From Lithocarpus polystachyus (Eukaryota; Streptophyta; Magnoliopsida; Fagales; Fagaceae), in contig CM066169.1 in assembly GCA_033629205.1 (NCBI GenBank), positions 41,560,935 through 41,624,934 on the forward strand: DNA of 64,000 bases. The letters run 5' to 3'. The notes under the pieces are model-generated. The model was not told where the DNA came from, searched no databases, and saw only the letters and a list, made by a program, of their open reading frames with translations. The position numbers and the translations under genes are program-made. Positions 22,876 to 35,551 of this stretch are shown here, piece by piece (position 1 is the first letter of the stretch; every line of letters starts with the position of its first letter).

Positions 22876-23694
22876 CTATGACAGATCAGGATGAGAGGAA
22901 TAGAGCTTGTACCAAGGGAAAACAGAGTTCAAAACAGAAGTGGGAAGTAAGTTTATTAGTGAAACTGCTGTAAGAACAGCATATGACCAGTAATTAGTGG
23001 ATTTAGAGGCTTGAGATAACAGAGTTATTGTGGTTTCAATGAGGTGCCTATGTTTCCTCTCAACCAAACCATTTTGTTGTGGGGTGTAAGGACAAGAGAT
23101 TTGATAAATAATGCAATGTTGCAAAAGATAGGATTTAAAGGGAGATGAAGTATATTCACCACCTCCATCAAATCTGAATGTTTTGATATTGGAGGAGAAT
23201 TGAGTTTCAATCATGGATTTAAAAAGAACAAACTTGGAAAAGAATTCAAATTTAAACTTATGCTGGTAAATCCACGTAAACCTTATAAAGTGATCAACAA
23301 ACAAAACATAATATCTAAACCCATTTACTGATTGCATAGGTGCAGGACCCCATACATCAGAGTGTATAAGTTCAAAAGAAGAAGATGCAATAAAGTAAGA
23401 TTTTGGAAAAGGAAGATTATGTAGTTTACCATACAAACAATGTGTACAAGAATGATTCAAATTAGTACACTTATTCAATAGAGACTTTAAATTAGGAAAA
23501 AAATGTTTGAGAACTTGATCATGAGGATTACCAAGCCTCATATGCCAAAGTGTTTTCTTGAAAACAGTGGACTTAGCAGCATTGTTACAGACTTTAGAAG
23601 ACAATGTGAGTTGAGAAGCTTTGTAAGGATGGATGGGATAAACTCCATCTTCACTCTTGCCTTGGTAGAGTACTTTTCCCATGGCCAAAGCCTA
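22876..23694 (-). pseudogene. C1 integrase
   Basis: Open for 270 codons. The GAG-pre-integrase zinc region reads LWHMRLGNPHDQVL with CTHC downstream. The second His of the usual RLGHP is Asn here, a lost zinc ligand. The catalytic triad is visible: D in IHSDVWGP, D in FRFDGGGEY, and E in NGLVERKHRHL. The frame stops at a TAG after SSHPDLS. Otherwise the domain looks intact, so it is the best preserved part of C1. Its role is integration of element cDNA. Confidence 0.85.
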
Positions 23695-24879
23695 AATTGA
23701 AAGGATATTTACATTAAAATAACACCAACATTTGTTATCATGACAGATTTTATTGGCAGAAGCAAGATTTGAGGAAATGGAAGGAACTATAAGAACATTA
23801 TTTAGATGAATGGTTGAATAGGAAGAAGGAATGAGAGTGTTACCTATATGAGTGATAGGTAGGTTTTGCCCATTGCCAACAGTGAGGTAGTCTTGACCAT
23901 TGTAAGGCTTGGGAAAGCTGAGTTGGTTCAAGCTTAAAGTAACATGATATGTGGTTGCACTATCAGCAAGCCAAGGTTGCTCCTGTGCAAGACAAGCATT
24001 GGATGCAATGGTCATTGCTGCAAGTTTGGTAGGTGGATGCTTGCCTTATAGGCATAATCCATCCTATGATAGCAATCTATTGCTAAATGTCCAAGCTTGC
24101 CACAAATCTAACAAGTTGGCCTCTCTGATCTTGGACCAGCAACAGTAGAATTAGACTGGTTTTGTTGGAAGTGAGTGAATTGATTATACAGAGGTAGTTG
24201 ATTACTTGGACCTTTATCTCCTCTTCCACCTCTATTGTTGTAGTTCCCGCTGCCCCTTCCTTTATTGTATTGATTGTAGCTATTTCCATTAGATTTTGAG
24301 GTAGCAGCTGCTGCCATAGCAAAGATAGGATCTTTGACATCTAAATCTTCATTTAGAGACTCCTTTTCTGCATTTAGCATAGTTGAGAGTTCATCAAAGC
24401 TTAATTGAGTATTCTTGGTCCTTATACCAGACCTGAAAGCATTATACTCTTTAGGAAGGCCCTTAATTGTAATATGCAGTAGCTCTTCATCATCAATAAT
24501 CACACCAACTGATAGTAGTTTATCTCTCACTACTTTGATCTTCGGTAGATAAAGATCCACAGTATCTACTCCCTTCTTAAGATTATGCAATTCACCTTTA
24601 AGGTTCATTATGTGAGATCTAGAGATGGAGGAGAACCTGTTTTCCAAGACTTTCCTTACCTCTATAGCAAAGTGCAGTCAACTGTGAGTGCTAAGATGGA
24701 AGGAGACAGAGTAGAGCTCATGAATGTAAGCAAAGCTTTCTCCTTTGATCTCCAAAGCAAGTAATCTGGATTCAAGATTGAGGTGTATTTTCCAGAAAGA
24801 TCCTTAAGGAACTTATCAGGTATCAATTATGGCTCTTCTAGTAGTTCAAACATTCTAAAACCATTGAAATCTAATGCTT
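23695..24879 (-). pseudogene. C1 gag (3' part) and protease
   Basis: The gag UBN2-type region ends in FDELSTMLNAEKESL near 24370, then a Gly/Asn/Arg-rich tract. The zinc knuckle C-x2-C-x4-H-x4-C near 24073-24117 has its second residue changed to a stop (CAG to TAG). The protease has WLADSATTYHVT near 23955 (active D-S-A; D-S/T-G is usual) and ends near 23700. The right edge of this piece is the TSD of O1 at 24880-24884. Confidence 0.8.
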
Positions 24880-24884
24880 CCACA

Positions 24885-26903
24885 TGTCAGAGACCGGGAA
24901 AAATCGGGTGCTCTTAAAAAAGAGATTTGAGTGCTTTTAGGGCACTTCTCTTTTTGAGTAAGTGGTGTGGAGTCCTCACTTATTTTTTTATACATAAAAA
25001 ATAAGAAAAAATAAATACAAATTACATGATCAAAATACTTCGAATGTCATTGATTGAATAAAGACAAGTACAATTTTGGCAAATTAACCTTACGTCATGG
25101 TTACAATTTATGCAAAAGAATACAAAGCTTTGGTCCTAGTTACAATCTACCAAAATTAAAAGATAAAACACTAATCTACTAACCAAAAGTCCTAAGCTCG
25201 AGGGCTAGGTTATGGAATGGGAAGGTGTTAGACATCTATTCCGCCTAGATAGAGTTTGGTCTTCTAGACTCTAATGACTAATATACCATTTTTTGCATGA
25301 TGTTGAATGATATGTTAAACACATATGACAGACACTTGATAAAAAATAATTTAAATAAATTTTCCTTATGGATGATGTCCTCTTTTAAAAAGAATATTCA
25401 TATCTGTTTTGAAAATTAAAAAAAAAAAAAAAAACTTGATTTGTTAAGAAAAATCAGATTTGTTTTTATGTAAAAAAAATAATAAGATTTTTTGTTAAAA
25501 ATGATCAGATCTGTTTTTGTGCAAAATTAAAAAAGGCGATTTTATCAAGAAGATCTAGATCTTTTTTTATGTAAAAGAAAGAATAAAATTTTGAAAAAAT
25601 GGATCAGATCTGTTTTGAAGATAAAAAAATTTTTAGTTTGTAAAAGAAAAATCAAATCTGTTTTTAGAAACCAAAACAAATGATAAAACTTTTTGAAAGA
25701 GGATCCACATTCATGAGGTGAATTTATTATGCATCACAAAAAAAAAAAAAAAACTTTAATCTAAATTCAATCCTTTCTTTTGAATTTCAAAATCTGCAAT
25801 TTCATGACAAAGAAACTTTTTCTAAAAAAAAATCTAGATTTGTATTTAATGAAAATACAGATTAGTTTATGTGTCTTTTAAAAAAATCATATCTGAAAAG
25901 TACAAATATTTAATCTCTTCTAATGAAAGGATATTTTAGGATTCAAAGAAATTTGTTCACCTCTTTGAAGCCTAAAATACTTTACTTACAAAAAAGAAGT
26001 TCCTAAAGGAAAAGCCACTAGAACATCTTTAACGTAAGGAGAATTGAAAAGTCAGAAGATAAGAGCCCTTAAAGAAGGGGTCAAAAAGAGTGCTGAATGT
26101 TGAGAGGCCTCCCTAATTTATAGAGGTTGGAATGCTTAAAAAAATAAGCAAAAAACGTATGGGAAAATCCTAAAAAAAAAGGAGATTTGGATAAAAGTAA
26201 GTTAATTTTTCAGATCAAAACAAGCAAATTTGGATTAAGATAAAATTTTGACAGATAAAGGGAAATCCGATTCTCTACAACTTTACCAGAAATAGCCTAA
26301 TCCTAATTTTGAGTTCTACTATGCCAAAAGTTCTTTGGAACGTGAATCTGAAATATGCTACTTCATTAGCACGTTTTTGAAGTGTTTTCCAACTCTAAAA
26401 TTGTATTTGGACGAATTTAAGAGTTATTTTCATGATCAACCTCATTCCAAAGTGATAATTAGGATTTTTAAAATAATTATTTTGAATATAATTATCCTAA
26501 AAGCCTAATTATCTACAGTCTTTAAATATTATCAGTTTATTTGTTTTAATCCCATGCAACAAATCTCACTTTAAGAAAAACACACCACCAATCACATAGA
26601 TTCTTTTAATTAATTTTAATCATAAACCAATAAAAATTAATTTCAATTAATCACACGTGATCGGCTTCACCCCATACAATGCATGCTGACCGTGAAAACT
26701 TGATCTTGTGATGCCTTTCTATCCAACATTCCGATTTGGGAATCAGACATACCATTGTGACCGTTAGAATCTCAAGATCATTTTTATGATATGCAATGAA
26801 TGAATTAATGCATGTAATGCAACTATGATTTTTTCGGGTATATGATTGGTCATTCTAGCCATCTTCCAAGATTAAATTATAGGTGCAAAATCGAGTGTCT
26901 ACA
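24885..26903 (-). repeat. O1 3' LTR (2019 bp)
   Basis: Plus strand TGTCAGAGACCGGG...GAGTGTCTACA. It is about 410 bp shorter than the partner. A stretch present at about 48230-48640 in the partner is missing near 25895-25915. The TATA box of the partner is mutated here (CTAATTTATA near 26113). Confidence 0.88.
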
Positions 26904-26917
26904 GAATGCCCCTCATT
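26904..26917 (-). other. O1 polypurine tract
   Basis: Minus-strand AATGAGGGGCATTC lies directly before the LTR start TGTAGACACTCG. Confidence 0.7.
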
Positions 26918-27124
26918 GACAAAGCTTACAATGCGAATGTCAATGTAAAACAAAGAAACTGATCTTAGCAGCCCTGATTTAATTGAGGTTGACCTTTCAA
27001 AGATTGCTTAGCCCCAGAACCTAAAACCTTGGAACGTAGAACTAGTGTTTTGCTTTTGAAAAATAAAAATTGTGGATACTCAACCTACTTGATAACTAAT
27101 AAACTTGAAATGAATCTTGAAATC

Positions 27125-28215
27125 TGAGGTGACTGTGAGGCTTCTCTATCTCAATCTGGATCTAGAGGGGATTGAGAGGCTTCTCTATCTCAATCTGTAT
27201 GTGGGGGTTGATCAAGGGGTTTTCTACCTCGATCTTAAACGGAAGGTGACCAAGGGACTTCTCTACCTTGGAACCTGGGACGATTGAGAGGCTTTTCTAC
27301 CTCAATCTTGAATTGTGACGACCAAGGGGTTTCTCTATTTTGATCTGAATGGAAGGTAACCAAGGGGCATTTACACCTCGGAACATGGGATGATTGAGAG
27401 GCTTCTCTATCTCTATCTTTGAATGGCGGCGACCAAGGAGCTTCTTTACCTCGATCTGAATGGAAGTTAATTAATGGGCTTCTCTACCTCGGAACCTTGG
27501 GAAGATTGAGAGGCTTCCCTATCTCAATCTTTGCGACTAAGGGGCTTCTCTACCTCAGAACCTGGGCAATTGAGAGGCTTCTCTATCTCAATCTTGAATT
27601 ACGACGACCAAGGGGCTTCTCTACCTCAATCTGGATGGAAGGTAACCAAGGAGCTTTTCTACCTCGGAACTTAAGGCAATTGAGAGGCTTCTATATCTCA
27701 ATCTTGAATTGCGATGACCAAGGGGCTTCTCTACCTCGATTTGGATGGAAGGTAACCAAGGAGCTTCATTACCTCGGAACCTGGGGCGATTGAGAGGCTT
27801 CTCTATCTTAATCTTGAATGGCGGCGACTAAGGGGCTTCTCTACCTCGATCTTGAATGGAAGGTAACTTTACCTCAGAACCTGAGACGATTGAGAGGCTT
27901 CTCTATCTCAATCTTGAATTATGGCGACCAAGGGGCTTCTCTACCTCGATCTAAATGGAAGGTAACCAAGGGGCTTCTCTACCGAACCTGGGGCGGTTGA
28001 GAGGCTTCTCTATGTCAATCTTGAATTACGGCGACCAAGGGGCTTCGCTACCTCGATCTGAATGGAAGGTAACCAAGGGGCTTCTCTACCTTGGAACCTG
28101 GGGTGATTGAGAGATTTCTCTATCTCAATTTGAATTGTGGCGACCAAAGGGCTTTTCTACCTTGATTTGTATGGAATGTAACCAAAAGGCTTCTCTATCT
28201 TGGAACCTGGGGTTT
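27125..28215 (-). repeat. O1 tandem array 1, about 110-bp unit
   Basis: The phrase ATTGAGAGGCTTCTCTATCT starts units at about 27171, 27283, 27393, 27505, 27569, 27679, 27789, 27899, 27996 and 28106. Spacing is mostly 110-112 bp, with short units of 64 and 97. Each unit is itself made of about three shorter repeats of (A/G)GGCTTCTCTA(C/T)CTC. Reading frames through it are by-products of the repeat. Confidence 0.88.
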
Positions 28216-28379
28216 TGCCTGCAAAAGACCAAAATTTGGAATTAGACTTTAAATGATGAGTGCTTTGTTGTTCCATTGTTTTGAGACGTGTGATCTTCCT
28301 CTCTCTTTTTATTTATTTATTTGAATTTCCCTTTTTAGAAAGAAAACCTTGATTGATTTTTATGAAGTTCTTTGAAAAA

Positions 28380-29110
28380 TTTTCATCATTTATTTTTTGA
28401 AATTTGTTTAAGAAGATTTATCTTTTGAATATTTGTTCAGGAGATTTTTCCTTTGATGAAGATGTGTTCATGGAGATTTGTCCTTAAATATTTGTGTAGG
28501 TGATTTATCCCTTTTTGAAGATTTGATCATGGAGATTTGTCCTTTGAAGATTTATTCAGGAGATTTTTCCTTTTATGAAGATATGTTCATGGAGATTTAT
28601 CCATTGAAGATGGAAGTGTAGGAGATTTATCCCTTTTTGAAGATTTGATCAAGGAGATTTGTCCCTTGAAGATTTATTCAGGAAATTTTTCCTTTTTCAT
28701 GAAGATTTGTTTATGGAGATTTGTCATTTGAAGATTTGTTCAGGAGAATTTTCCTTTTGAAATTTTGTTTTGGAGATTTATCCTTTTAAAAAGAAATTAG
28801 AAGATTTATCCTTTGAAATTTTTTTAGGAGATTTGTCCCTTTGAAAAATTGATTTTAGGAGATTCTTCAATTTTGAAAAATGTTTAAGGAGATTTATCCT
28901 TTTGAATATATTTTTTTTAGGAGATTTGTCCTTTTGAAATTTTTTTTTAGGAGATTTATCATGTGAAAAGTTTGTTAGGAGATTTGTCCTTTTGAAAATT
29001 TTATTTTTGGAGATTTTTCCTTTTTGAAAAATGTTTTAGGATATTTATCCTTTTGAAATTTTGTTAGGAGATTTGTCCTTTGAAAATTGAAGTTCAGGAG
29101 ATTTTTTCTC
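28380..29110 (-). repeat. O1 tandem array 2, GGAGATTTNTCCTTT units
   Basis: Short degenerate units of (A/G)GGAGATTT(A/G)TCCTTTTGAA recur every 30-60 bp, at first as pairs (TTCAGGAGATTTTTCC / TTCATGGAGATTTGTCC), later as singles. Confidence 0.82.
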
Positions 29111-29329
29111 TATTAATTTCCTACAAGAAAAACAAGAGTTGATTTCTAGTTAGTTAATTTGTATAACTCATGAACTACCACTCTTTGATCTTTGTATTTG
29201 ATGACTTTGATATATATGGACTTATTCTTGTAAGAGTTTGATTCAGAAAAGTTTATAGTTTACCTGATGAAGTTTTGTGGTGCAAAGTTTTGAATTTACC
29301 TGACAGGTTTTGTCATGGGTGATCTTGCT

Positions 29330-30000
29330 TGAATGAGGCATAACTGAATGCCCCTAGTCTAGAAATTGAAACGTGATTTTGAAAACCTTGACTTTTGAGG
29401 AAAAGATGATTTTTTTTTTTTTTTTTTTTTCAAAATAGATGAGGCATGACCGAATTCTCCTAGTTTAGAAATGGACGCATGATTTTTGGAAATCTTGATT
29501 TTTTTTTTTTTTTTTTTTTGGAAAAGATGATGATGATGATCACTTTTTTAAAAAATGAATGAGGCATGGCCAAATGCCCCTAGTTTAAAAATTGATGCAT
29601 GATTTTTGAAAACCTTGATATTTGAGGAAAAGATGATTTAAAAAAAAAAAAATAGATGAGACATGGCCAAATGCCCCTAGTTTAGAAATGGATGCATGAT
29701 TTTTGGAAATCTTGAATTTTTTTTTTTTTTGAAAAGATGATGAGGATGATCTCTTTTTTTTTTTTTTTTGAAAATGAATGAGGCATGGTTGAATGCCTGT
29801 AGTTTGCAAATTGATGCAAGATTTTTGGAAACCTTGATATTTGAGGAAAAGATGATTTAAAAAAAAAAAAAATAGATGAGGCATGGTCAAATGCCCCTAG
29901 TTTAGAAATGGATGTATGATTTTTGGAAATCTTGATTTTTTTTTTTTTTTTTGAAAAGATAATGATGATGATCTCTTTTTTTGAAAATGAATGAGGCAAA
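29330..30000 (-). repeat. O1 tandem array 3, alternating about 97/120-bp units
   Basis: GAGGCATGG(C)CAAATGCCCCTAG recurs at about 29335, 29440, 29560, 29656, 29778, 29875 and 29990. Two unit types alternate: one with GATATTTGAGGAAAAGATGATTT and one with a long T run plus GATGATGATGAT. Confidence 0.82.
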
Positions 30001-30102
30001 ATTTTGAAAAATCTTCTTGTGTAAAGACCTTCAATAAAGCAAAATTTAACTAAAACAAGATCAAAATCACAAAACTGGGTAAAACAAGGACTACTGGAAT
30101 GA

Positions 30103-30162
30103 TGGGCCAATCGGCACCATTGGAGTGCCGATCGGCACTTTATAAGTGCTGATTGGCACTCT
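30103..30162. repeat. Triplicated GTGC(C/T)GAT(C/T)GGCAC motif
   Basis: Three related palindromic words in 60 bp: CCAATCGGCACC, GTGCCGATCGGCAC (30125-30138, a perfect 14-bp palindrome) and GTGCTGATTGGCAC. Confidence 0.75.
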
Positions 30163-30454
30163 TGAACCTTGTCCAGTTGTCGTGTTTTCAACCTTTTTTC
30201 TAGGACATATGGTAGCATCTAAACTGAAGATTGATGGTGAATTTTGAGTAGATGAAAGATTCATGTCCACCTCCTGCAAAAGATTCTTTCCATGAGCTTG
30301 TTAGTAATCAGTTGTTGTAAAAAAATTTGGGCCAATGCCCCTAGTCTAGACATGCTTGCAAAGAAAATTGATGGCATGCTTGAACATAAAATTGATAATA
30401 TGCTTAATGCAAAACTGATGCTCCTAGCCTAAATTCACACAAACAAATGTTTTT

Positions 30455-30810
30455 TTGAGTGATTGTGACCGAGCATTTAGAAAGGGTACCTATGTACCTC
30501 TCTTGTGAAAGATCAGGTCCAGACGTAGTTTGAAAAAATTTTTGAAAAATGAATTTTTGAAAAATCTTCTTTTTTGAAATGAAGTTTCTTTTTGGGTGAT
30601 TGTGACCGGGCCTTTGAAAAGGTTGCCTACGTACCTCTCTCATAGAGGATCAGGTCCAGACGTAGTTCGAAAAAAGTTTTTTGAAAAATTATTTTTTTTG
30701 AAAATTTTGAAATGAAGATTTTTCTTTTGGTAACTAGGACCAAGCCTTTGAAAAGGTTGCCTACGTACCTTTCTCATAGAGGATCAAATCCAAACGTAGT
30801 TCGATTTTTT
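30455..30810 (-). repeat. O1 tandem array 4, about 135-bp unit, 3 copies
   Basis: GATTGTGACCGGGCCTTTGAAAAGG, then TACGTACCTCTCTCATAG and AGGATCAGGTCCAGACGTAGTTCG, recur from about 30461, 30598 and 30731. Confidence 0.82.
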
Positions 30811-32226
30811 TTTTTTTTGAAAAATGATTTTTTTGAAATAAGTCTTTTTTTTTTCTTTTTTGAAAAAAAAAAAAAAAGCAATTTACTTGGAATGAGATTT
30901 TTTGAAATTTTATCTTTTTCAAATGAACAAAAGGTAAACCTTTGAACAACCTCTTTGACCAATCAAAATGCTCAATTGTTAACTCGACTTCATTGGCAAG
31001 GAAAGATTTGAAATCATTAAAAACATGTAATCAAATTTGCTTCTTCATTTTGAAAATTTTTAGATTAAGTCTTCAAAGACAATCAAAGAAATGAAAGGCT
31101 TGAGAATCACATATGTTGGGAACAAGCAAGAAAGGGAAAAATCCTAAATTTGAAGATTTGAGAATTCGGAAATTTGTTTTCTTGAGAGTTATTTTCTGTT
31201 AGAAGCAAACAAAGTGAGTGTTTGGAATTAAAAAAAAAAAATCAGTCACTTGAGAATTTGAGAAATTTGTCTTTTAAAGATATCAGCCAGTGGGGCTTGA
31301 TAATCTTGAGCAATTTTCCTTCTTAATCTAAGAGAAAATATTATTAGAGCAAAATGTGTGCTTTCAATCAGCAGGACTTCAAGGAGGGCTTTTATTCAAA
31401 GGTTGTAATGTAGGCTAGGTTCAGGTTATTGAAAGGAATGATATAAAAGGCTCAAATCCTTATGATATGTCCCAAGTATGCAATACTTTAAATTCAAGCA
31501 TTGGAAGATTTTTTTTTTACATCTTCCATCATTGACTCTTGTGCTAAATTCTTGTCATGTTCATCATCTTCTCATTAGTCTTCATTGATTCCTTTTATTT
31601 GGGCTTGATTTTTTTAGCTTGACAACTTCCTCTTTTGGTCTTCTTAGCATCCTATCTTGTGGTCAGATCACTTACTCTCATTTTTGTTTTTCTCTTTTTT
31701 TTTTTTTTTTTTGAAAATTTTTTTGTTTTATTTTTTTCCCTAATTTTTGCATAGACTACCCTTTTGGGTTTTGAGCCTAGCAACCTCTTTTTTTTTTTTT
31801 TTTTTGGCTCTAATTTTTTCCTAGACTGCATTTTCGGGTTTTCAGCCTAGCGAGCTTTTCTTCTTCTTTTTTTTTGGATTTTTTTTTTTGGGAATTTTAT
31901 TGGATTTCACTCAACTGCATTTTTTGTTTCTTTCAATTTGACAGACTTCCATCTTTTCTGGATAAATTTGCATTTCTCCTTGATACCCTCTTATCCTTTT
32001 TAATGCACTTTCATTTTTCTTGACTTGATTGAACACACTTTTTTGATGAAATGTATCTTACTTTCTCCTTTCCTCATCTTCCTCAATTTGATTGAATTTT
32101 GCTTTTGATGAATCTTCATTTTAGCTCATCCTTCTCAACTTGAATGATCTTTCATGGAATCTCATGTCTCTTGTGTCTTTTGATGAATCAACATTCTCTC
32201 ACAACTTGATGAAAATTCTTGCATTC

Positions 32227-32282
<56 letters not shown>

Positions 32283-32600
32283 AATTGGTTGAAGTCTTTT
32301 CTAGCTTGATGGCCTTCTCTTTTTCCTCACAATTTGATGCTTTCTACTTTTCTTTGATGAACTCTCTTTCCTAAACTTGATGAACTCTTCATCTTTTCCT
32401 TCTTTTAAAACTATCCCAGTGTCTACATTGAGGACCTTACGAAGTGGTGCTGAATCAATAAGGTCAACACTTCCTCATCTTGAGATTAAAGCATGCATAC
32501 TTAATTTTCCCAACCAAGGTTTAGGTTATTAACTGGTTCATTGAAAAACAAGCTAACTGTTTAAAGGCTCAAGTTGGCTAGTAATGGATAATTATTGTAA
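30811..32600. other. O1 internal non-coding DNA
   Basis: T-rich, low complexity. It contains (CT)n at 32230-32281 and several TTTTTGAAAA runs. No coding domain seen. Confidence 0.6.
32230..32281. repeat. (CT)n microsatellite
   Basis: About 26 uninterrupted CT dinucleotides. Confidence 0.95.
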
Positions 32601-32611
32601 CTAGTCACTAA

Positions 32612-32628
32612 CCCGTGCGATGCACGGG
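32612..32628 (-). other. Helitron 3' hairpin
   Basis: CCCGTGC and GCACGGG with a 3-nt loop, followed on the minus strand by TTAGTGA and the terminal CTAG. Confidence 0.8.
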
Positions 32629-33243
32629 AAAATTATTGAAAATGAAATCTAATGAATACAAAGCAGTTATGCAAAATACCATTTAAATTAAAAGACAAAT
32701 ATTAGTGAATGTCGTTATCCTTAGCTGTTTGTGTTGTATTTAAAGTTTCATATCTAAGTTACTACAATACTACTTGTAGCAACTAATGCTCACAATATAA
32801 ATATATTATATGAAGCCAAAACTTATATTATCTTCAAGCTCCCCTTAGCCTTACAGAATCCCTAACAAAATTTCTTTTGTATTGAATTTGATTTCAGAGG
32901 ACTTATTCAAAATTGTTTGAATTAAACCTCACAAATTGGAAGAAAAAAAAATTAAATAATATTACAACATTGTAGCTGATTAATATACAAATAAACTACC
33001 AATTTAACATGATAAATTACTATTAGTAATTTAGAAAGAAAAAATTAACAAAATTAAACTTGTTACCCACTTAACCTAAAACATTTTATATTCTAAAGTT
33101 GTCAAACACCTATTAACAAATAATTATTGATATAAAATATTCTGTAATTCCTTCAATAACGCAAGTTGTTCATGCTGTAAAAAATTTAAGAGAATAACAC
33201 AGCAAGCATCTTAAACTCTTTCTTGCTTGCATGGATCCTACAA

Positions 33244-33274
<31 letters not shown>

Positions 33275-33585
33275 GCGATTGAGACAGAATATGTCATTAA
33301 GGAGACAACCAATTACGATAGTGTTGGAGGCAAAGTAAAAGATTAAAAAAAACTGAAGAAGCAAGCGGTTTGGCTAACATACCAGCTGGTTAATTTATAT
33401 CAAAAGACATAAAAATCTTACAATCAAATAGAATCCATAAGTAAATAAATACATGTGGTACAATCAGATAAATAAAAGGTTTGTCAAGATGATCAAGTTT
33501 GGCAATGAAGAAGACGCAACAACTATTGATGAGGGTAATCTCTATCTTAAACTTATGATAATGATGAAGATGCAACAACTACTAA

Positions 33586-34354
33586 TGTAAGGACACAATT
33601 TTGCGATTGGGCTTATCAACAAAGTAGCTGGAGGCCCAGACTGTATATAATATCCTAACAATGAATTTGTAAAGAGGGTGGGTTGAAGATCATGTGATTG
33701 GACACGCATGGGTTGAAAGCCCAAGTATGGTAATGACCAGATGTATATTGATAAGTTTATCAAGGGATACAATATTCTTCTCGGCACTGTCCGAGGAGTG
33801 TGTTCATACAGGTATTGTGTGGACTTTTCTCTTTTCTTTCTCTCTCTCTCTTTGTTGCCTTTTTCTTTCGGATCCCCCCTTTTGTTCCTTCTTCTTCTAT
33901 TTATATGTCCTCTCCCCCTTACGTGGGCTTTTTTCCTGATACTTATCCCATCCGCCCCCCTCTTGAATCTTCATGGGGCAGCTGTAAAGGATGGAGGTTA
34001 CTGTTTAGGAGTCTTTTCCCATTAATGCGGCCATGATGTTAGCTGCAGGGCCATAAATGCGGTGGCAGCAGCCTTTTGCTTAATATCTGATCTTCGCCAT
34101 CTGTCCTTATGGTCAACACAAATCGGGGGATTCTTTGGGAGAGCTGAGACTGAGGTTGGTGCACTCATCAAGGACACCCCTTTTAACATCCGAGCAGGAA
34201 GTATCCTCGGACTAGGCTCTCTTCCACTGGTCAACCTTCCTTCAGCATCGAATCAAGCTGGGCCAACTCTTTAAGATATGTTGTCCTCGGCCGCACAGGT
34301 CTCCTCGGACAGGCCCACGGCCCAGGATCTGATGTTGGGCCTTTTACCCCTACA
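33586..34354 (-). repeat. G2 3' LTR
   Basis: 769 bp, plus strand TGTAAGGACACAATTTTG...TTTTACCCCTACA. TATA box TATAAATAG on the minus strand at 33897-33905. Confidence 0.95.
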
Positions 34355-34370
34355 ATAGCCCCTCAAAGTT
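34355..34370 (-). other. G2 polypurine tract
   Basis: Minus-strand AACTTTGAGGGGCTAT directly precedes the 3' LTR start TGTAGGGGTAAAAGG. The core is GAGGGG. Confidence 0.6.
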
Positions 34371-34631
34371 CCGGTTTTCTCCTTTTATCCGAGGAGAAAG
34401 GTGGGACTTTGATTTCCGCAGGGGTGAAACCCATCAAGCGCCCTAACTAATCCACGTGGTGCGCCGTTTCGCGAGATTTTTGATTTCCAAAGACACTTCG
34501 GAAATTGCAACGCGTCATTTATAGCTCTAGGTGGCGCTCTGTCTCCTTGATCAACGGCGAGGTGAAGATCGTGTGGCTGAGATTTCTTCATGAAATTTTG
34601 AGCGGGATAACTTCCACTCATATTCACCTAC

Positions 34632-34640
34632 TATAAAAAG
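34632..34640 (+). promoter_or_regulatory. TATA box of the G2 antisense gene
   Basis: TATAAAAAG in CTACTATAAAAAGGG, about 285 bp upstream of the antisense ATG and outside the LTR. It suggests the antisense gene has its own promoter. Confidence 0.55.
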
Positions 34641-35424
34641 GGTTCTTAAGAGGTACCTTTCCTCATTTCGCACACGTTTAAGCATTTCAGCGCTCTCAAG
34701 TATCCTTGCTATCATACGCTCATCAAACTTAAGTAGTCCGAGGACGTTTTAACAAAGATTTCTAGGAGTTTAAGGGATTTCTGAATCTGAAACCTCGACT
34801 CCTCTTGTAAGTATTTGGTTCCCCTAATCAATCTTCCTCGGCCGGGCACTTCGGCCTTATCTTTCTTTCACTTGTCAGTTTTACATCAGCGAGCCTCTTT
34901 AGCGCCTTCTTTGTAGAATCCAATGGGTAGATTTAAGAACCTTGTTGATACCCCTATAGCTGTAGAGCTTTTTAAGGAGAAGTACCATATTCCCGAGGGG
35001 GTTAGTCTTAGATACTGTCCGCCGGAAAACATTCTGACAGACATGCGAACCGGTAACGTGGTCATCCCCGTGATCGCTTTTTTGGAGGGAGGGATGATCA
35101 TTCCTATGGGTACCATAACTAGAGACTACCTTAGGAACCATAGACTGTGCCCGCACCAGTGTACTGCTAACATGTTCAAGGTCCTAGGCAGCGTCGATGC
35201 CCTTAACCAGATGATGGACTTGCAGCTCACCTGGCACGACGTCGTACATATGTACGAGTGCCATTCTCAAGCCAACGGGGGATATTATCTAAATTCCCGG
35301 TCTCCGGTTGTAAAGATGGTGTTGTGCCTTCCGAAGTCCAACAAGGGTATGAAGGACGACTACGTAATCGTCTCCGGGGCATGGCACGACGGTCACCATT
35401 GCCCGGTCAAAGAGGGGAAACCAG

Positions 35425-35551
35425 GTGGGCTGCCGTAGGGCTAGATTGAGTTATCCTAGAATTTAGGCTCTAGGTTTCACCTTTCTGTATTGTTTCATTG
35501 TTTGGTTTTAATGTGCTGTTACTAACTTTCTGTTGGCGGTTGTGATTGCAG
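35425..35551 (+). other. Intron 1 of the G2 antisense gene
   Basis: 127 bp with GT...AG ends, T-rich before the acceptor (TTGTGATTGCAG). Splicing joins codon phase 1 and keeps the frame. Confidence 0.8.

Noticed and set aside
27419..28000. Repetitive ORFs rich in Leu/Gly/Arg
   Set aside because: By-product of the 110-bp O1 tandem array; copies of the array break the frame freely.
33170..33787. Short minus-strand ORFs between the Helitron end and the G2 LTR
   Set aside because: AT-rich, no motif, and partly crossing the G2 LTR boundary.
34022..34234. 70-codon ORF repeated at 44157-44369
   Set aside because: It is the same non-coding LTR sequence of G2 read twice; no homology to a protein.
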